A stretch of DNA of 61,423 nt from Desulfobulbaceae bacterium. Its GTDB lineage: Bacteria; Desulfobacterota; Desulfobulbia; Desulfobulbales; Desulfobulbaceae. Made by a program: the position numbers and the translations under genes. Where the stretch lies: contig JAFLKR010000039.1 in assembly GCA_019163135.1 (NCBI GenBank), positions 1 through 61,423 on the forward strand. The letters are read 5' to 3'. Below the pieces are notes generated by a model, which was not told the origin of the DNA, searched no databases, and saw only the letters and a list, made by a program, of their open reading frames with translations. Shown here piece after piece: positions 6,771 through 15,143 of the stretch (positions are counted from its first letter, which is position 1; each line of letters starts with the position of its first letter).

Positions 6771-8705
6771 ATGTTGGAGTTCAAGAAAGGCGTTGATATT
6801 TTATCAGCGGTTGGAGGTATAACCACCATGAATGATGCGAGGAAGCTATTTGCGCAGCGCCTCGACCAGGAACAGCTCGCCCGGCTCGTCACTATCACTA
6901 ACGAAGAGGCACTGTTAAAAGTTGCCAACGCCATTGCCATGTGCGAACCGGAGCAGGTGTACATCCACACCGGCAGCGACGATGATCGTGAAAAGGTGCG
7001 CCGGATGAGCCTTGAGAAAGGCGAAGAAGCTGAGCTGGCTATCCCTGGCCACACCATCCATTTCGACCTGCCCGAGGATCAAGGGCGGATGGTCGATCAG
7101 ACCTTTTATATCGTCAACGAAGACGAGCCGGTTTCGTCGCTCGCCAAGAAGGAACTGCGCGCCCAGTCCCACGCCTATATCCGTGAGCACATGCGCGGTA
7201 TCATGAGGGGCAAGACCATGTTTGTCGGCTTTTACAGCCGCGGTCCGGTCGGCGCCAAGGCCTCCATCCCCGCCATTGAGATCTCCAGCTCCACCTATGT
7301 CCTCCATTCGGCGGAATTGCTCTATCGCAACTGTTACCCTGATTTCGACGCCGAGGTAGCCCGGAGAGGGGAATTTTTCACCAATGTCCATTCGGAAGGC
7401 CCCAATCGCTCGGAAGATATTCCCAAGGTCCGCATTTACATGGATCGGAGCTGGCAGACCACCTTTTCCACCTTCTGCACTTATGCCGGCAATACCCTGC
7501 TGATGAAAAAAGGCAATCACCGGTTCGCCTCCGACTGTGCCATGTATAAACATAATGGCCAGGAGCTCTCCGAGCATATGTTCATCACCGGTATGACCGG
7601 ACCCGGCGGCCGTGTTACCTATTTTGCTGGAGCGGCCCCATCCGGTTGCGGCAAGACCACCACCGCCATGGTCGGCAGCAATTTCATCGGCGACGACCTC
7701 GCCCAGATGTGGATCGAGGACGACGGCACCCTGCGGGCGGTTAACCCGGAGATCGGCATTTTCGGGATCATCGAGGACGTCAACCTGGAGGGTGACCCTC
7801 ATCTCATGAAATGCCTGCGCCAGCCGGGTGCGGAGGTGATCTTTTCCAACGTGCTGGTCGATGAACAGAACAACCCACGGTGGGTCGGTGACGGCGACAA
7901 AATGCCTGAACGGGGTATCAACTACCAGGGACAATGGACCAAAGAAATGGTTGATGTGCCGATGTCTCATCCCAATTCCCGCTGCACCCTGATGGCGGAA
8001 GCGGTAGGCAACCACAACAAAGCGGTCAATGCCGACCCGGCGGGCATCGTCATCAAGGTTATTACTTATTCCGGCCGCGACAGCAATACCATGCCGCCGA
8101 TCTGGGTAGCGAAAAATATGGAGGCCGGGGTGACCATTGGCGCCTCCATCGTCTCCAAAGCCACCGCCGCCGAGATCGGCACCAGCGGTGTCAATCGCCA
8201 GCCTTGGGCCAATACGCCTTTTGTGGCCGGAACAATGGCCGATTACCTCGATGCCCAATTCAATTTCTACGGCAACGATCAGATGACCCATAAACCGGTC
8301 ATGGCCGGCCTCAATTACTTTCTCACCCATGAGGCCCGTGGCGACGGCGGCAAGGGCTTACTGGGGGAAAAGAAAGATGTCCATGTCTGGTTAGGGTGGC
8401 TGGAATTGTTCACCCATGGCGAGGTCCAGGCCATCGAGACCCCGATCGGCCTGATCCCGAAATACGAAGATCTGCTCAAACTATTTACCGAGCGTATCAA
8501 CAAAGACTATCCCGAATCGCTCTACAATATGCAGTTTTCCCTGTACATCGACAACATCATTGCCCGAATCGATCTTCAGGACGCTGCCTGGCGCAAAGAA
8601 CAGGGGGCCTCGAAACGACTGTTTGCGGTGTATGCCGAACAGAAGGCCGCATTGCTGGCACTCAAGGCTGCCAAAGGCGGGATCGTCAAGCCACAGGATT
8701 TATAA
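6771..8705 (+). CDS. pckA: Phosphoenolpyruvate carboxykinase, GTP-type, divergent
   Basis: 644 residues, the length of GTP-dependent PEPCK. The kinase loop GAAPSGCGKTTTAM near 286 keeps the characteristic hyper-reactive Cys, and the HPNSR active-site segment and a YSGRDSNTMPPIW segment (the GGR-x-x-G-V-P region in usual enzymes) are present. The following block GVTIGASIVSKATAAE matches the family's GVFVGAxMRSEATAA. Several of these motifs differ from textbook sequences, so nucleotide preference deserves care. It interconverts oxaloacetate and PEP at the gluconeogenic step. GGAGG lies 7 bases before the ATG, and a strong terminator follows. Confidence 0.88.
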   Translation: MLEFKKGVDILSAVGGITTMNDARKLFAQRLDQEQLARLVTITNEEALLKVANAIAMCEPEQVYIHTGSDDDREKVRRMSLEKGEEAELAIPGHTIHFDLPEDQGRMVDQTFYIVNEDEPVSSLAKKELRAQSHAYIREHMRGIMRGKTMFVGFYSRGPVGAKASIPAIEISSSTYVLHSAELLYRNCYPDFDAEVARRGEFFTNVHSEGPNRSEDIPKVRIYMDRSWQTTFSTFCTYAGNTLLMKKGNHRFASDCAMYKHNGQELSEHMFITGMTGPGGRVTYFAGAAPSGCGKTTTAMVGSNFIGDDLAQMWIEDDGTLRAVNPEIGIFGIIEDVNLEGDPHLMKCLRQPGAEVIFSNVLVDEQNNPRWVGDGDKMPERGINYQGQWTKEMVDVPMSHPNSRCTLMAEAVGNHNKAVNADPAGIVIKVITYSGRDSNTMPPIWVAKNMEAGVTIGASIVSKATAAEIGTSGVNRQPWANTPFVAGTMADYLDAQFNFYGNDQMTHKPVMAGLNYFLTHEARGDGGKGLLGEKKDVHVWLGWLELFTHGEVQAIETPIGLIPKYEDLLKLFTERINKDYPESLYNMQFSLYIDNIIARIDLQDAAWRKEQGASKRLFAVYAEQKAALLALKAAKGGIVKPQDL

Positions 8706-8738
8706 ACAACGAACGCTCGCTGCCCCACTGGCCCCACC

Positions 8739-8780
8739 CGGAGCCCCTGCACAAGTTGCACGGGCTCCGTTTTTTTTTCA
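8739..8780 (+). terminator. Terminator of the PEPCK gene
   Basis: CGGAGCCC pairs with GGGCTCCG around an inner TGCA/TGCA stem and is followed directly by a run of nine to ten T. It lies 33 bp below the pckA stop. Confidence 0.9.
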
Positions 8781-8811
8781 ACCGGCCCTGAATCCTCCTC
8801 CAGAAAATAGG

Positions 8812-8852
8812 GAAAAAAAACCGGAGCGCTTCACGATGGAAGCATCTCCGGT
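8812..8852 (-). terminator. Terminator of the transketolase-like gene
   Basis: On the minus strand, ACCGGAG and CTCCGGT close a longer imperfect stem that includes GCTTC/GAAGC, and eight T follow. With the plus-strand terminator at 8739-8780 it separates two convergent genes. Confidence 0.88.
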
Positions 8853-8909
8853 TGATGGCGGCAATAGTGCTCCGAGACACACTGTTGCCAAGGCCGCTGT
8901 TTGGTCGGA

Positions 8910-10802
8910 TCAGCCTTTAAGCATCTGCAGCACCTGGTCGCGAATGGCTTCCATCCCCAGTCCCTGGTACGGAATCTGCTCGGCCAGACCGCCGGCGCCG
9001 TCTTTCCACGTTCCTAGATATCCATACTTCGGGGTCAAACCACGTTCCAGCAGCCAACTGCCATAGCGAATCCCCAGCCCGGTTTTACTGTTCTGGGTCT
9101 CCACCACCAGCACCATTGGGCTGGTGCCTACGGTGGCCAGCATGGTCTCGTCCACCACATTGAGCACCGGTTTATTGACCAGACCGATCCGTAGCCCTTC
9201 CTGCTTAAGCCGTTCTACTACATCAAGGCAGCGGTAAAGCATTTCACCGTAAGCCACAATGTAGCCGTCGCTGCCCTCGCGGATAATCTCATCGGTATCC
9301 GGGGTGAAGGTATAGCCCGCCCCATAGCGCTGCTCGCCGTTTTCATTTAAAATATAAGGAGTCCCGGAGCGGGTCGAATACACAAACCGCAAGCCCGGAT
9401 CATGAAAGACCGTGTGCAGGATGGCCTTGAGTTGCAGCGCATCGGCGGGAAAAAAGAGTCGGGTCTGATCGTGCTCGGCCAAGCCATTGTCGGCAAAGAA
9501 ATTGTTGATCCCGAAATGACAGGTGTTATCCGCCATGTCATCGACCCCGGAGTGGGAGAAATGGGCCAGCACATTGGCTTGATTAAGTCGAGCCATGGTA
9601 ATCTCGGAAATCACCATCTCCTGAAAGGCTGCAAAAGTTCCGAAGATGCCCTGTTTGCCGGGGACGGAACCAAAACCGGCGGCCACCGAGAAATTGTTGC
9701 GCTCCATGATGCCGGCATGGACATAGACCTCCGGGCAATTCTTGCGGATATGGTGCAGACCGCAGGAGCCTTCGAGGTCGGAATCCACCACCAGTACCCG
9801 AGCCGCAGGATTATCCATCGCCTTAATGAGTTCGCTGACGATCTTACCGAACTCGTCCCGATTCTTGGCCGATTCCTTTGAGCTGCCGAGATACTCGACC
9901 TTCTCGGTCTGGGGAGGCGACTGCTTGAGCAAAGCGACCGCCGCATCGTGCCCTTTGGCGGTGAGATACTCGATGGCCAGAGGGACTGGAATGACATCGT
10001 GCCCCTTGGGCAGCCCTTCAATCCCGGCGACCCCGACCGCCATCGGCCGTTTGATGACCACCGCTACCGGTCCGTCGGTCACAATGGCCTGCCGAATCTG
10101 CTGAAAAAGGCTGTCGATATCCTCACCCTTGCAGGTACTGGCGGTGAGCCCATGACCGGAAAGCGTCCGGACCAGATCGTATCCCTGCATATAAGCACTG
10201 GGGTGGCCAGCGATGGTGACGTCGTTGTCATCCAGCAACAGTTTAACCTTGAGCCGGCGCGCCACCGCATAACGGGCGGCTTCGGCATCATCGCCTTCCT
10301 GCTGGGAACCGTCGCTGCCGAACATGAAAACGGTTTTGTCCGGATGCGCCTCGGCCACACCGTTGACATGGCTCCACATATGCCCCAGGCGCCCGGAACT
10401 AAAGAAAACGCCCTCAGCCTCCTGCCGCTCAGGATGACCGTAGAGCCCCTGGCCGAATTCCCGGTAATGGAGAAGAGCCTCCGGCTGCTTGAAGCCGTTG
10501 AGCACCGCCATGATATACTGGATGGCAACGCGATGCCCGGCTTCGTCAAAATAGACCGGATAACAGGAGTCGGATCCTTTCATGAAGCCGTCGGCGATCA
10601 GCAGCTCGGGGACGATGTCATAGGCGCCGCCAGTATGCCCGCCCAAGCCCTTGGTATTGGCCAGCGCGGTAAAAAAAACGATGCTGTCGCGTACCAGATT
10701 GATGTTGTGCAATAAGGTGGTGCGCTGCTCCGCATCCAGCCCTTCCTGGCTAATGGAAAAACGCAAGGGCTGGTACGCCGACAAATCAATAGGGAATTTC
10801 AT
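8910..10802 (-). CDS. Transketolase
   Basis: 630 residues in one chain. The N-terminal part is the ThDP pyrophosphate domain with GSDGSQQEGDDAEAARYA (the GDG...N motif, here closing with DDNDVTIAGH) near residues 166-200 and the typical GGHTGGAYD near 54. The central pyrimidine domain carries VVDSDLEGSCGL and the Glu-containing GIMERNNFSVAAG. The C-terminal transketolase domain follows from ~490. This would transfer two-carbon units in the pentose phosphate pathway. It stands alone, not with other pentose phosphate genes. An AGGA lies close to the ATG. A related ThDP enzyme (for example a C2-transferase variant) cannot be ruled out. Confidence 0.85.
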   Translation of the reverse strand: MKFPIDLSAYQPLRFSISQEGLDAEQRTTLLHNINLVRDSIVFFTALANTKGLGGHTGGAYDIVPELLIADGFMKGSDSCYPVYFDEAGHRVAIQYIMAVLNGFKQPEALLHYREFGQGLYGHPERQEAEGVFFSSGRLGHMWSHVNGVAEAHPDKTVFMFGSDGSQQEGDDAEAARYAVARRLKVKLLLDDNDVTIAGHPSAYMQGYDLVRTLSGHGLTASTCKGEDIDSLFQQIRQAIVTDGPVAVVIKRPMAVGVAGIEGLPKGHDVIPVPLAIEYLTAKGHDAAVALLKQSPPQTEKVEYLGSSKESAKNRDEFGKIVSELIKAMDNPAARVLVVDSDLEGSCGLHHIRKNCPEVYVHAGIMERNNFSVAAGFGSVPGKQGIFGTFAAFQEMVISEITMARLNQANVLAHFSHSGVDDMADNTCHFGINNFFADNGLAEHDQTRLFFPADALQLKAILHTVFHDPGLRFVYSTRSGTPYILNENGEQRYGAGYTFTPDTDEIIREGSDGYIVAYGEMLYRCLDVVERLKQEGLRIGLVNKPVLNVVDETMLATVGTSPMVLVVETQNSKTGLGIRYGSWLLERGLTPKYGYLGTWKDGAGGLAEQIPYQGLGMEAIRDQVLQMLKG

Positions 10803-11116
10803 AACATATCCTGGATGGGGAAAATTTCGTGAAACGATGGCAGCGTATACGGCCCATCGCCCGTCTACTGTCTCGGAAAAATAACTGCACAGATAACAGA
10901 ATTACCAGATTCCGCAAGGATGAATTGCGCATGGGGCCGCTTGCATCGAACACCGCCAGGAGAGGGGCCAATGCCTTGCAAACCCTGCCCAACAAGAGTA
11001 ATATTTACGATTTCAGCCGATGCGCAATCACTGTGGCGACGAGATGGTAGCCTCAATCATTTTCCCTTAAAATGCCCCTTTCTGCATGCAACCAGACGAG
11101 GGAATCAGGATACTCT

Positions 11117-11422
11117 ATGAAAACAATCTGGAGATACGAACTTGTGCCCAACCGGGTCCAGGCCATTCCCATCCCCTTTGGCGGCCAGCTCCTGAGTGTG
11201 CAGACCAAAGAGGCAAACACCCCGTTGCTGTGGGTGCTGGTTGATCCGGACATGCCGCTCCGGGATCGCCATATCGGCATTTACACAACCAACACCGCCG
11301 TACCCGACGATCCCGGCAAGTATATCGGCACCTTCCTGATTTATGACGGCACCCTTGAATTCCATCTCTTTGAGATGGAGACCCCGGACGCGGGCGTAGA
11401 AAGTTTGCCGGAAGAAAACTGA
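11117..11422 (+). CDS. Small DUF7352-like protein
   Basis: 101 residues beginning MKTIWRYEL, with a sheet-rich pattern: PFGGQLLSVQ, LLWVLVDPD, HIGIYTTN and a closing DDPGKYIGTFLIYDGTLEFHLFE. This resembles the small DUF7352-type proteins common in phages and many bacteria, whose function is unknown. An AGGAT stands before the ATG. A 314-bp gap on its left (10803-11116) holds no other gene that I can support. It converges on purU with 13 bp between stops. Family assignment is from memory. Confidence 0.7.
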   Translation: MKTIWRYELVPNRVQAIPIPFGGQLLSVQTKEANTPLLWVLVDPDMPLRDRHIGIYTTNTAVPDDPGKYIGTFLIYDGTLEFHLFEMETPDAGVESLPEEN

Positions 11423-11435
11423 ATCCGTTCGGTGC

Positions 11436-12317
11436 TCAGGTGAAAACCACGGTACGGTTCTGGTAGACTAGAATCTGGCGTTGCAGGTGGTGCCAGATGG
11501 ATCGGGACAGGATCACTTTCTCCATATCCCGCCCTTTGCGCACCAGATCTTCCACCGACTCGGCATGGCTGACGCGGATGATATCCTGAGCAATGATCGG
11601 CCCGGCATCCAAGTCGGCGGTGACGTAATGACTGGTGGCGCCGATCACCTTCACCCCCCGCTCAAAAGCGGAGTGATAGGGTTTGGCCCCCGGAAAGGCG
11701 GGAAGGAAGGAGTGGTGGATATTGATGATCTTATTTTTATAGTGGTTAACGAATGCATCGGAAAGAATTTGCATGTACCGTGCCAAGACGATGAATTCCA
11801 CCTTATGCTCTGCCAGGAGTTTGAGTTGCGCCTGTTCCTGATCGTGCTTGTTCTGGCCGTTGATGGTAAAATGATGAAATTCGATGCCGAATTGACGGGC
11901 CACCGGCTCCAGATCGGCATGATTACTGATGATCAGAGGGATTTCAACCTCGATTTCATTTGATTTCCAACGGGCCAGAATATCATAGAGGCAATGGGGC
12001 AGCTTTGACACGAAGATCGCCATCCGGGGCACCTCGTGGGAAAAATGCAGCTGCCATTTCATGTCGTATTTCTTGGCTATCAGGGTATCAAAATATTCCC
12101 CGATCTTGTTGTCCGGGATGATGAACTGATCCAGCTCCCATTCAATCCGCATGAAGAAGACTTTCCTGGCCAGATCGACATGCTGATCAAGAAAAGTAAT
12201 ATTGCCATTGTTCTTGTAGATGAACTCACTGATGGTGGCAACAATCCCCTTGTTATCGGGGCAATGAATCAGCAGAATGGCGGATGCGGGCAACGGCTCG
12301 GAATCAATAGTCTTCAT
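11436..12317 (-). CDS. purU: Formyltetrahydrofolate deformylase
   Basis: 293 residues with an N-terminal ACT domain (ILLIHCPDNKGIVATISEFIY, residues ~14-90) and a C-terminal formyltransferase-fold domain. The active-site signature is visible: Asn-His near 131-132 (SNHADL), the loop with His-His-Ser-Phe-Leu-Pro-Ala-Phe-Pro-Gly near 203-213, and Gly-Ala-Thr-Ser-His-Tyr-Val with Asp-Ala-Gly-Pro-Ile near 225-241. PurU hydrolyses 10-formyl-THF to formate and THF, balancing the one-carbon pool; the ACT domain is the usual Met/Gly sensor. The ATG start is natural. It has no operon partner. Confidence 0.95.
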   Translation of the reverse strand: MKTIDSEPLPASAILLIHCPDNKGIVATISEFIYKNNGNITFLDQHVDLARKVFFMRIEWELDQFIIPDNKIGEYFDTLIAKKYDMKWQLHFSHEVPRMAIFVSKLPHCLYDILARWKSNEIEVEIPLIISNHADLEPVARQFGIEFHHFTINGQNKHDQEQAQLKLLAEHKVEFIVLARYMQILSDAFVNHYKNKIINIHHSFLPAFPGAKPYHSAFERGVKVIGATSHYVTADLDAGPIIAQDIIRVSHAESVEDLVRKGRDMEKVILSRSIWHHLQRQILVYQNRTVVFT

Positions 12318-12706
12318 AACGTTTGCAGATAAGCTGGCTCAAGTAAAAAAGGGAGAAAGAAACTCGCAGCGACCACCTATAGGGCCGCGTAATAAACTTT
12401 TAAAGATAAACTTTTCAGGCACGTTACGCAAGTCGTGAAACATAACCGCCCCCGCCGGACCATCGCAGCGGCACCGCGAAGCGATCCGGATGCGGACCGG
12501 GCTGAGGGCGCCGGGCCTGATTAATCCGACCCCACCCATGGCCTGCCCCCGTACTGTTCCGGACTTTAAAAATGACACCCAGGTCCCGACAGGTCGCCAG
12601 ATACTTCATGCAATCTTGCGCTGTTTATCGTATATAATCCCCACAAAATAGGCTGTCCCATATCAGCGCCTTCGAACGAAAAAGATTTTTCCGTGAACCT
12701 CAGCTC
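12318..12706. other. Intergenic stretch without a supported gene
   Basis: The left part is AT-rich and the middle (about 12440-12560) is very GC-rich with several short self-complementary segments but no stem followed by T. A perfect TATAAT lies at 12633-12638 on the plus strand, without a convincing -35. It probably serves the HAD-family gene. I see no coding frame with a ribosome site. Confidence 0.4.
12633..12638 (+). promoter_or_regulatory. Possible -10 element for the HAD-family gene
   Basis: Exact TATAAT, about 90 bases before the preferred start of the downstream gene. No good -35 is found at 16-18 bases upstream. Confidence 0.35.
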
Positions 12707-12727
12707 ATGAAATCGTCAGGAAACAAG

Positions 12728-13795
12728 ATGCAACAGCAGGTCGTTGGTCCTTTTAGTGAGGCGGGAAACTGGTTCCCGGAAAATTTGGCGCTGATCACGA
12801 GCAGGCTGCAAAATCCTCCCGCCGGCAATCCTGCTGCGGTTAAGCCGGTGGCGGTGTTTGACTTTGACAACACCTGCGTTTTCAGGGATGTGGGCCAGGC
12901 GGTATTCCGTTACCAACTGCTGCATCTGCGCTACCGCATCGCCCCGGATACCTTCACCGAGCTTCTGCCCAAGATCGAGGGCGACCTCGACGGCAGGCCC
13001 ATGACCACGATCACTTCAATCCTGATCGACGCCTACCGGCACCTCTGGCCGCTGATCGTCAACAAAGAACTGGAACAGGCCCGACGGCTGCCGGAGTATC
13101 GGTTGTTCACCACGCTGCTGCTGTGGTTCACCGACAGGGCCCGCAAGGATGAACGACTGGGGCCCCGCTATGTGCTGCCGTTCATGGGCAAATTGCTGGC
13201 CGGATATCCACTCCCCGAACTGCGGCAGTTTGCCGCCGAAGTGGTGACTGCGGCCCAGACCGAACCGTTGATCGACCAAACCCTTGCCCTCGATGCCCCC
13301 GAACCGCTTGGCCGTCTTGAGGCCAGTTACCCCTGCGGACTCCACGCCTTCCCGGAAATGCAAGCCTTGATGCAACGGCTGCAACGTCAGGGGATCGAGT
13401 GCTACGTGGTTTCGGCCAGCACCGAATGGCTGGTGGAAGAGGCTGTTCGGCTGCTCGAATTCCCAGTGGCGGCCGACCATATCTTCGGCATCCGCGTCCA
13501 TCTGGATGCACAAGGATTGCTGACCCCCTTTGATCCCGACGCCTACCCCATCACCTTTCGCGAAGGCAAGGCCGAGATCATCCGGCAGTTCATCGATGGC
13601 GCTCCGATCCTGGTGGCTGGCGACGCCGACACCGACTTCGAGATGCTCACCCTGCCAGATGTGGCCATCCGCCTGCTGCTCAACCGCAACCAGACCGGCC
13701 TGATCAGCACCCTCTACCAAGACCCCGGCATCCTGCTCCAGGGGCTGGATCTGCGGACCGGCTGTTTCCGACCCACCCGCGAATCAATCGCCTGA
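12728..13795 (+). CDS. HAD-superfamily phosphatase, phosphoserine phosphatase-like
   Basis: 355 residues from the ATG with AGGAAACAAG before it; an ATG seven codons earlier lacks a ribosome site. HAD motifs in order: FDFDNTCVF near 43-51 (nucleophile Asp and DxDxT), VVSASTEWLVE near 230 (motif II Ser), a Lys in REGKAEII near 280, and GDADTDFEML near 300 (motif IV acids). A large helical cap occupies the space between motifs I and II. It probably hydrolyses a small phosphate ester; the substrate is not readable. It converges on nadA, 12 bp apart. Confidence 0.85.
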   Translation: MQQQVVGPFSEAGNWFPENLALITSRLQNPPAGNPAAVKPVAVFDFDNTCVFRDVGQAVFRYQLLHLRYRIAPDTFTELLPKIEGDLDGRPMTTITSILIDAYRHLWPLIVNKELEQARRLPEYRLFTTLLLWFTDRARKDERLGPRYVLPFMGKLLAGYPLPELRQFAAEVVTAAQTEPLIDQTLALDAPEPLGRLEASYPCGLHAFPEMQALMQRLQRQGIECYVVSASTEWLVEEAVRLLEFPVAADHIFGIRVHLDAQGLLTPFDPDAYPITFREGKAEIIRQFIDGAPILVAGDADTDFEMLTLPDVAIRLLLNRNQTGLISTLYQDPGILLQGLDLRTGCFRPTRESIA

Positions 13796-13807
13796 AGCGG
13801 GCCCCTC

Positions 13808-14866
13808 CTACTTTTTCAACGTCTTGGCAAAATCAAGCATCCGCTGAATCGGGATTCGCGCCTTGGCAGCCAATTCCGGTGCAACCTCGATTTCCCCCGC
13901 GCCGGTCTCCAGAACCATCGCCAATTTTTCCAACGTATTCATCTCCATCCAGGGACAGCGGGCGCAACTCTGACAAGTCGCACCCTCGCCCGCAGTGGGC
14001 GCCCCAAAGAGAATCTTACCCGGTGCCAACTGTTTCATTTTGTTAAATATACCGGCATCAGTGGCTACAATGAATTCCGGGTTGGGCAAGCGACAGACCG
14101 CCTCGATCAGGGCGGTAGTGGAACCGACCACATCGGCTTGATCGACGACATCCTGGGGTGATTCGGGGTGAACCAACACGGCCGCCTGCGGATGGTGCCG
14201 GCGCATCTCTACCAGGGCATCCGCCTTGAATTCCTCATGAACCACGCAGGAGCCGGGCCAGAGGATCATCTCAACCCCAGTCAACAGCTGCACATACCGC
14301 CCCAGATGTTTATCCGGGCCCCACAGAATCTTTTCGCCTCTGGCGGCCAGGTGTTTGACAATCGGCAGGGCGATGCCGGAGGTCACCACCCAGTGGGAAC
14401 GGGCCTTGACCAAAGCACTGGTATTGGCGTAGACCACCACCGTATGCTCGGGATAACGGTCGCAGTAATCGGCAAACAGCCCGGCCGGGCAGTTCTCGTC
14501 AAGCGAACAGGTGGCGCTCAGATCGGGCATGAGCACCCGTTTCTCGTTATTGAGAATCTTGGAGGTCTCGCCCATGAACCGCACCCCGGCCACGACCAGG
14601 GTCTGGGCCGGATGCTCGGTGCCGAACCGCGCCATCTCCAGCGAGTCGGCAACGCAGCCACCGGTTTCCTCCGCCAGATCCTGGAGATCGCCATCGGTAT
14701 AATAATGGGCCACGAGGACCGCATCCTTGGCGCGCAACAGGCCCTTGATGCGTTCCTTGAGCGCCGCCTTTTCCTGAGCCGGCAACTCCAGCCTGAGGGG
14801 GTGGGCCGGAACCTTGACCACGGGAATGACGACATCCGCCAGGTTTTTATCTAATCCGTTTTTCAT
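13808..14866 (-). CDS. nadA: Quinolinate synthase A
   Basis: 352 residues, typical of NadA. It condenses iminoaspartate and dihydroxyacetone phosphate to quinolinate using a [4Fe-4S] cluster. Visible markers are [19 protein letters not shown] near residue 53, [21 protein letters not shown] near 96, the first cluster Cys in [12 protein letters not shown] near 120, a conserved GSCVVHEEF near 205 and the C-terminal [18 protein letters not shown] (further cluster Cys). The other NAD genes, nadB and nadC, are not in this window. The copy B intergenic element lies upstream. Confidence 0.97.
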   Translation of the reverse strand: MKNGLDKNLADVVIPVVKVPAHPLRLELPAQEKAALKERIKGLLRAKDAVLVAHYYTDGDLQDLAEETGGCVADSLEMARFGTEHPAQTLVVAGVRFMGETSKILNNEKRVLMPDLSATCSLDENCPAGLFADYCDRYPEHTVVVYANTSALVKARSHWVVTSGIALPIVKHLAARGEKILWGPDKHLGRYVQLLTGVEMILWPGSCVVHEEFKADALVEMRRHHPQAAVLVHPESPQDVVDQADVVGSTTALIEAVCRLPNPEFIVATDAGIFNKMKQLAPGKILFGAPTAGEGATCQSCARCPWMEMNTLEKLAMVLETGAGEIEVAPELAAKARIPIQRMLDFAKTLKK

Positions 14867-14906
14867 GGAGGTCTTCGCTGTAGTGCAGTTTTATTAAGAG
14901 GGGCGC

Positions 14907-14953
14907 GGTACCGTTGTCAGTGGAGTTCAAAGCCTCCTCGACCACAAGGTTCC
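14907..14953 (-). repeat. Intergenic element, copy B
   Basis: GGTACCGTTGTC is shared exactly with the element at 3408-3419, and the next ~30 bases align with copy A apart from small gaps. Unlike copy A, it lacks the second palindromic half. The remainder of the gap up to 15143 contains no other gene, only a possible TATAGT -10 for the following plus-strand gene. Confidence 0.3.
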
Positions 14954-15143
14954 CTACTACCGCAAAACCCTCTGCAAGACAATCATTTTTCGCAGGACAG
15001 CGCCGCCCTTGCCGGCAGCCGGTCGGCCCTGAAAATCACGGCGGCAGCAAGCGCGGTAAAAACTCCGCACAAGGTGGTTTCATCTCTGAACGACCTGCGG
15101 TATAGTAGTTGCAATCCGGTAACCTCCACCCCCTGATGCCGCC

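Noticed and set aside
6915-8330. 471-codon open frame antisense to the PEPCK gene
   Set aside because: It is a shadow of the GC-rich coding strand: no ribosome site, no recognisable domain, and the plus-strand enzyme is certain.
12339-12578. 79-codon minus-strand frame in the purU/HAD gap
   Set aside because: No ribosome site, no resemblance to a known family and unusual composition; probably chance.
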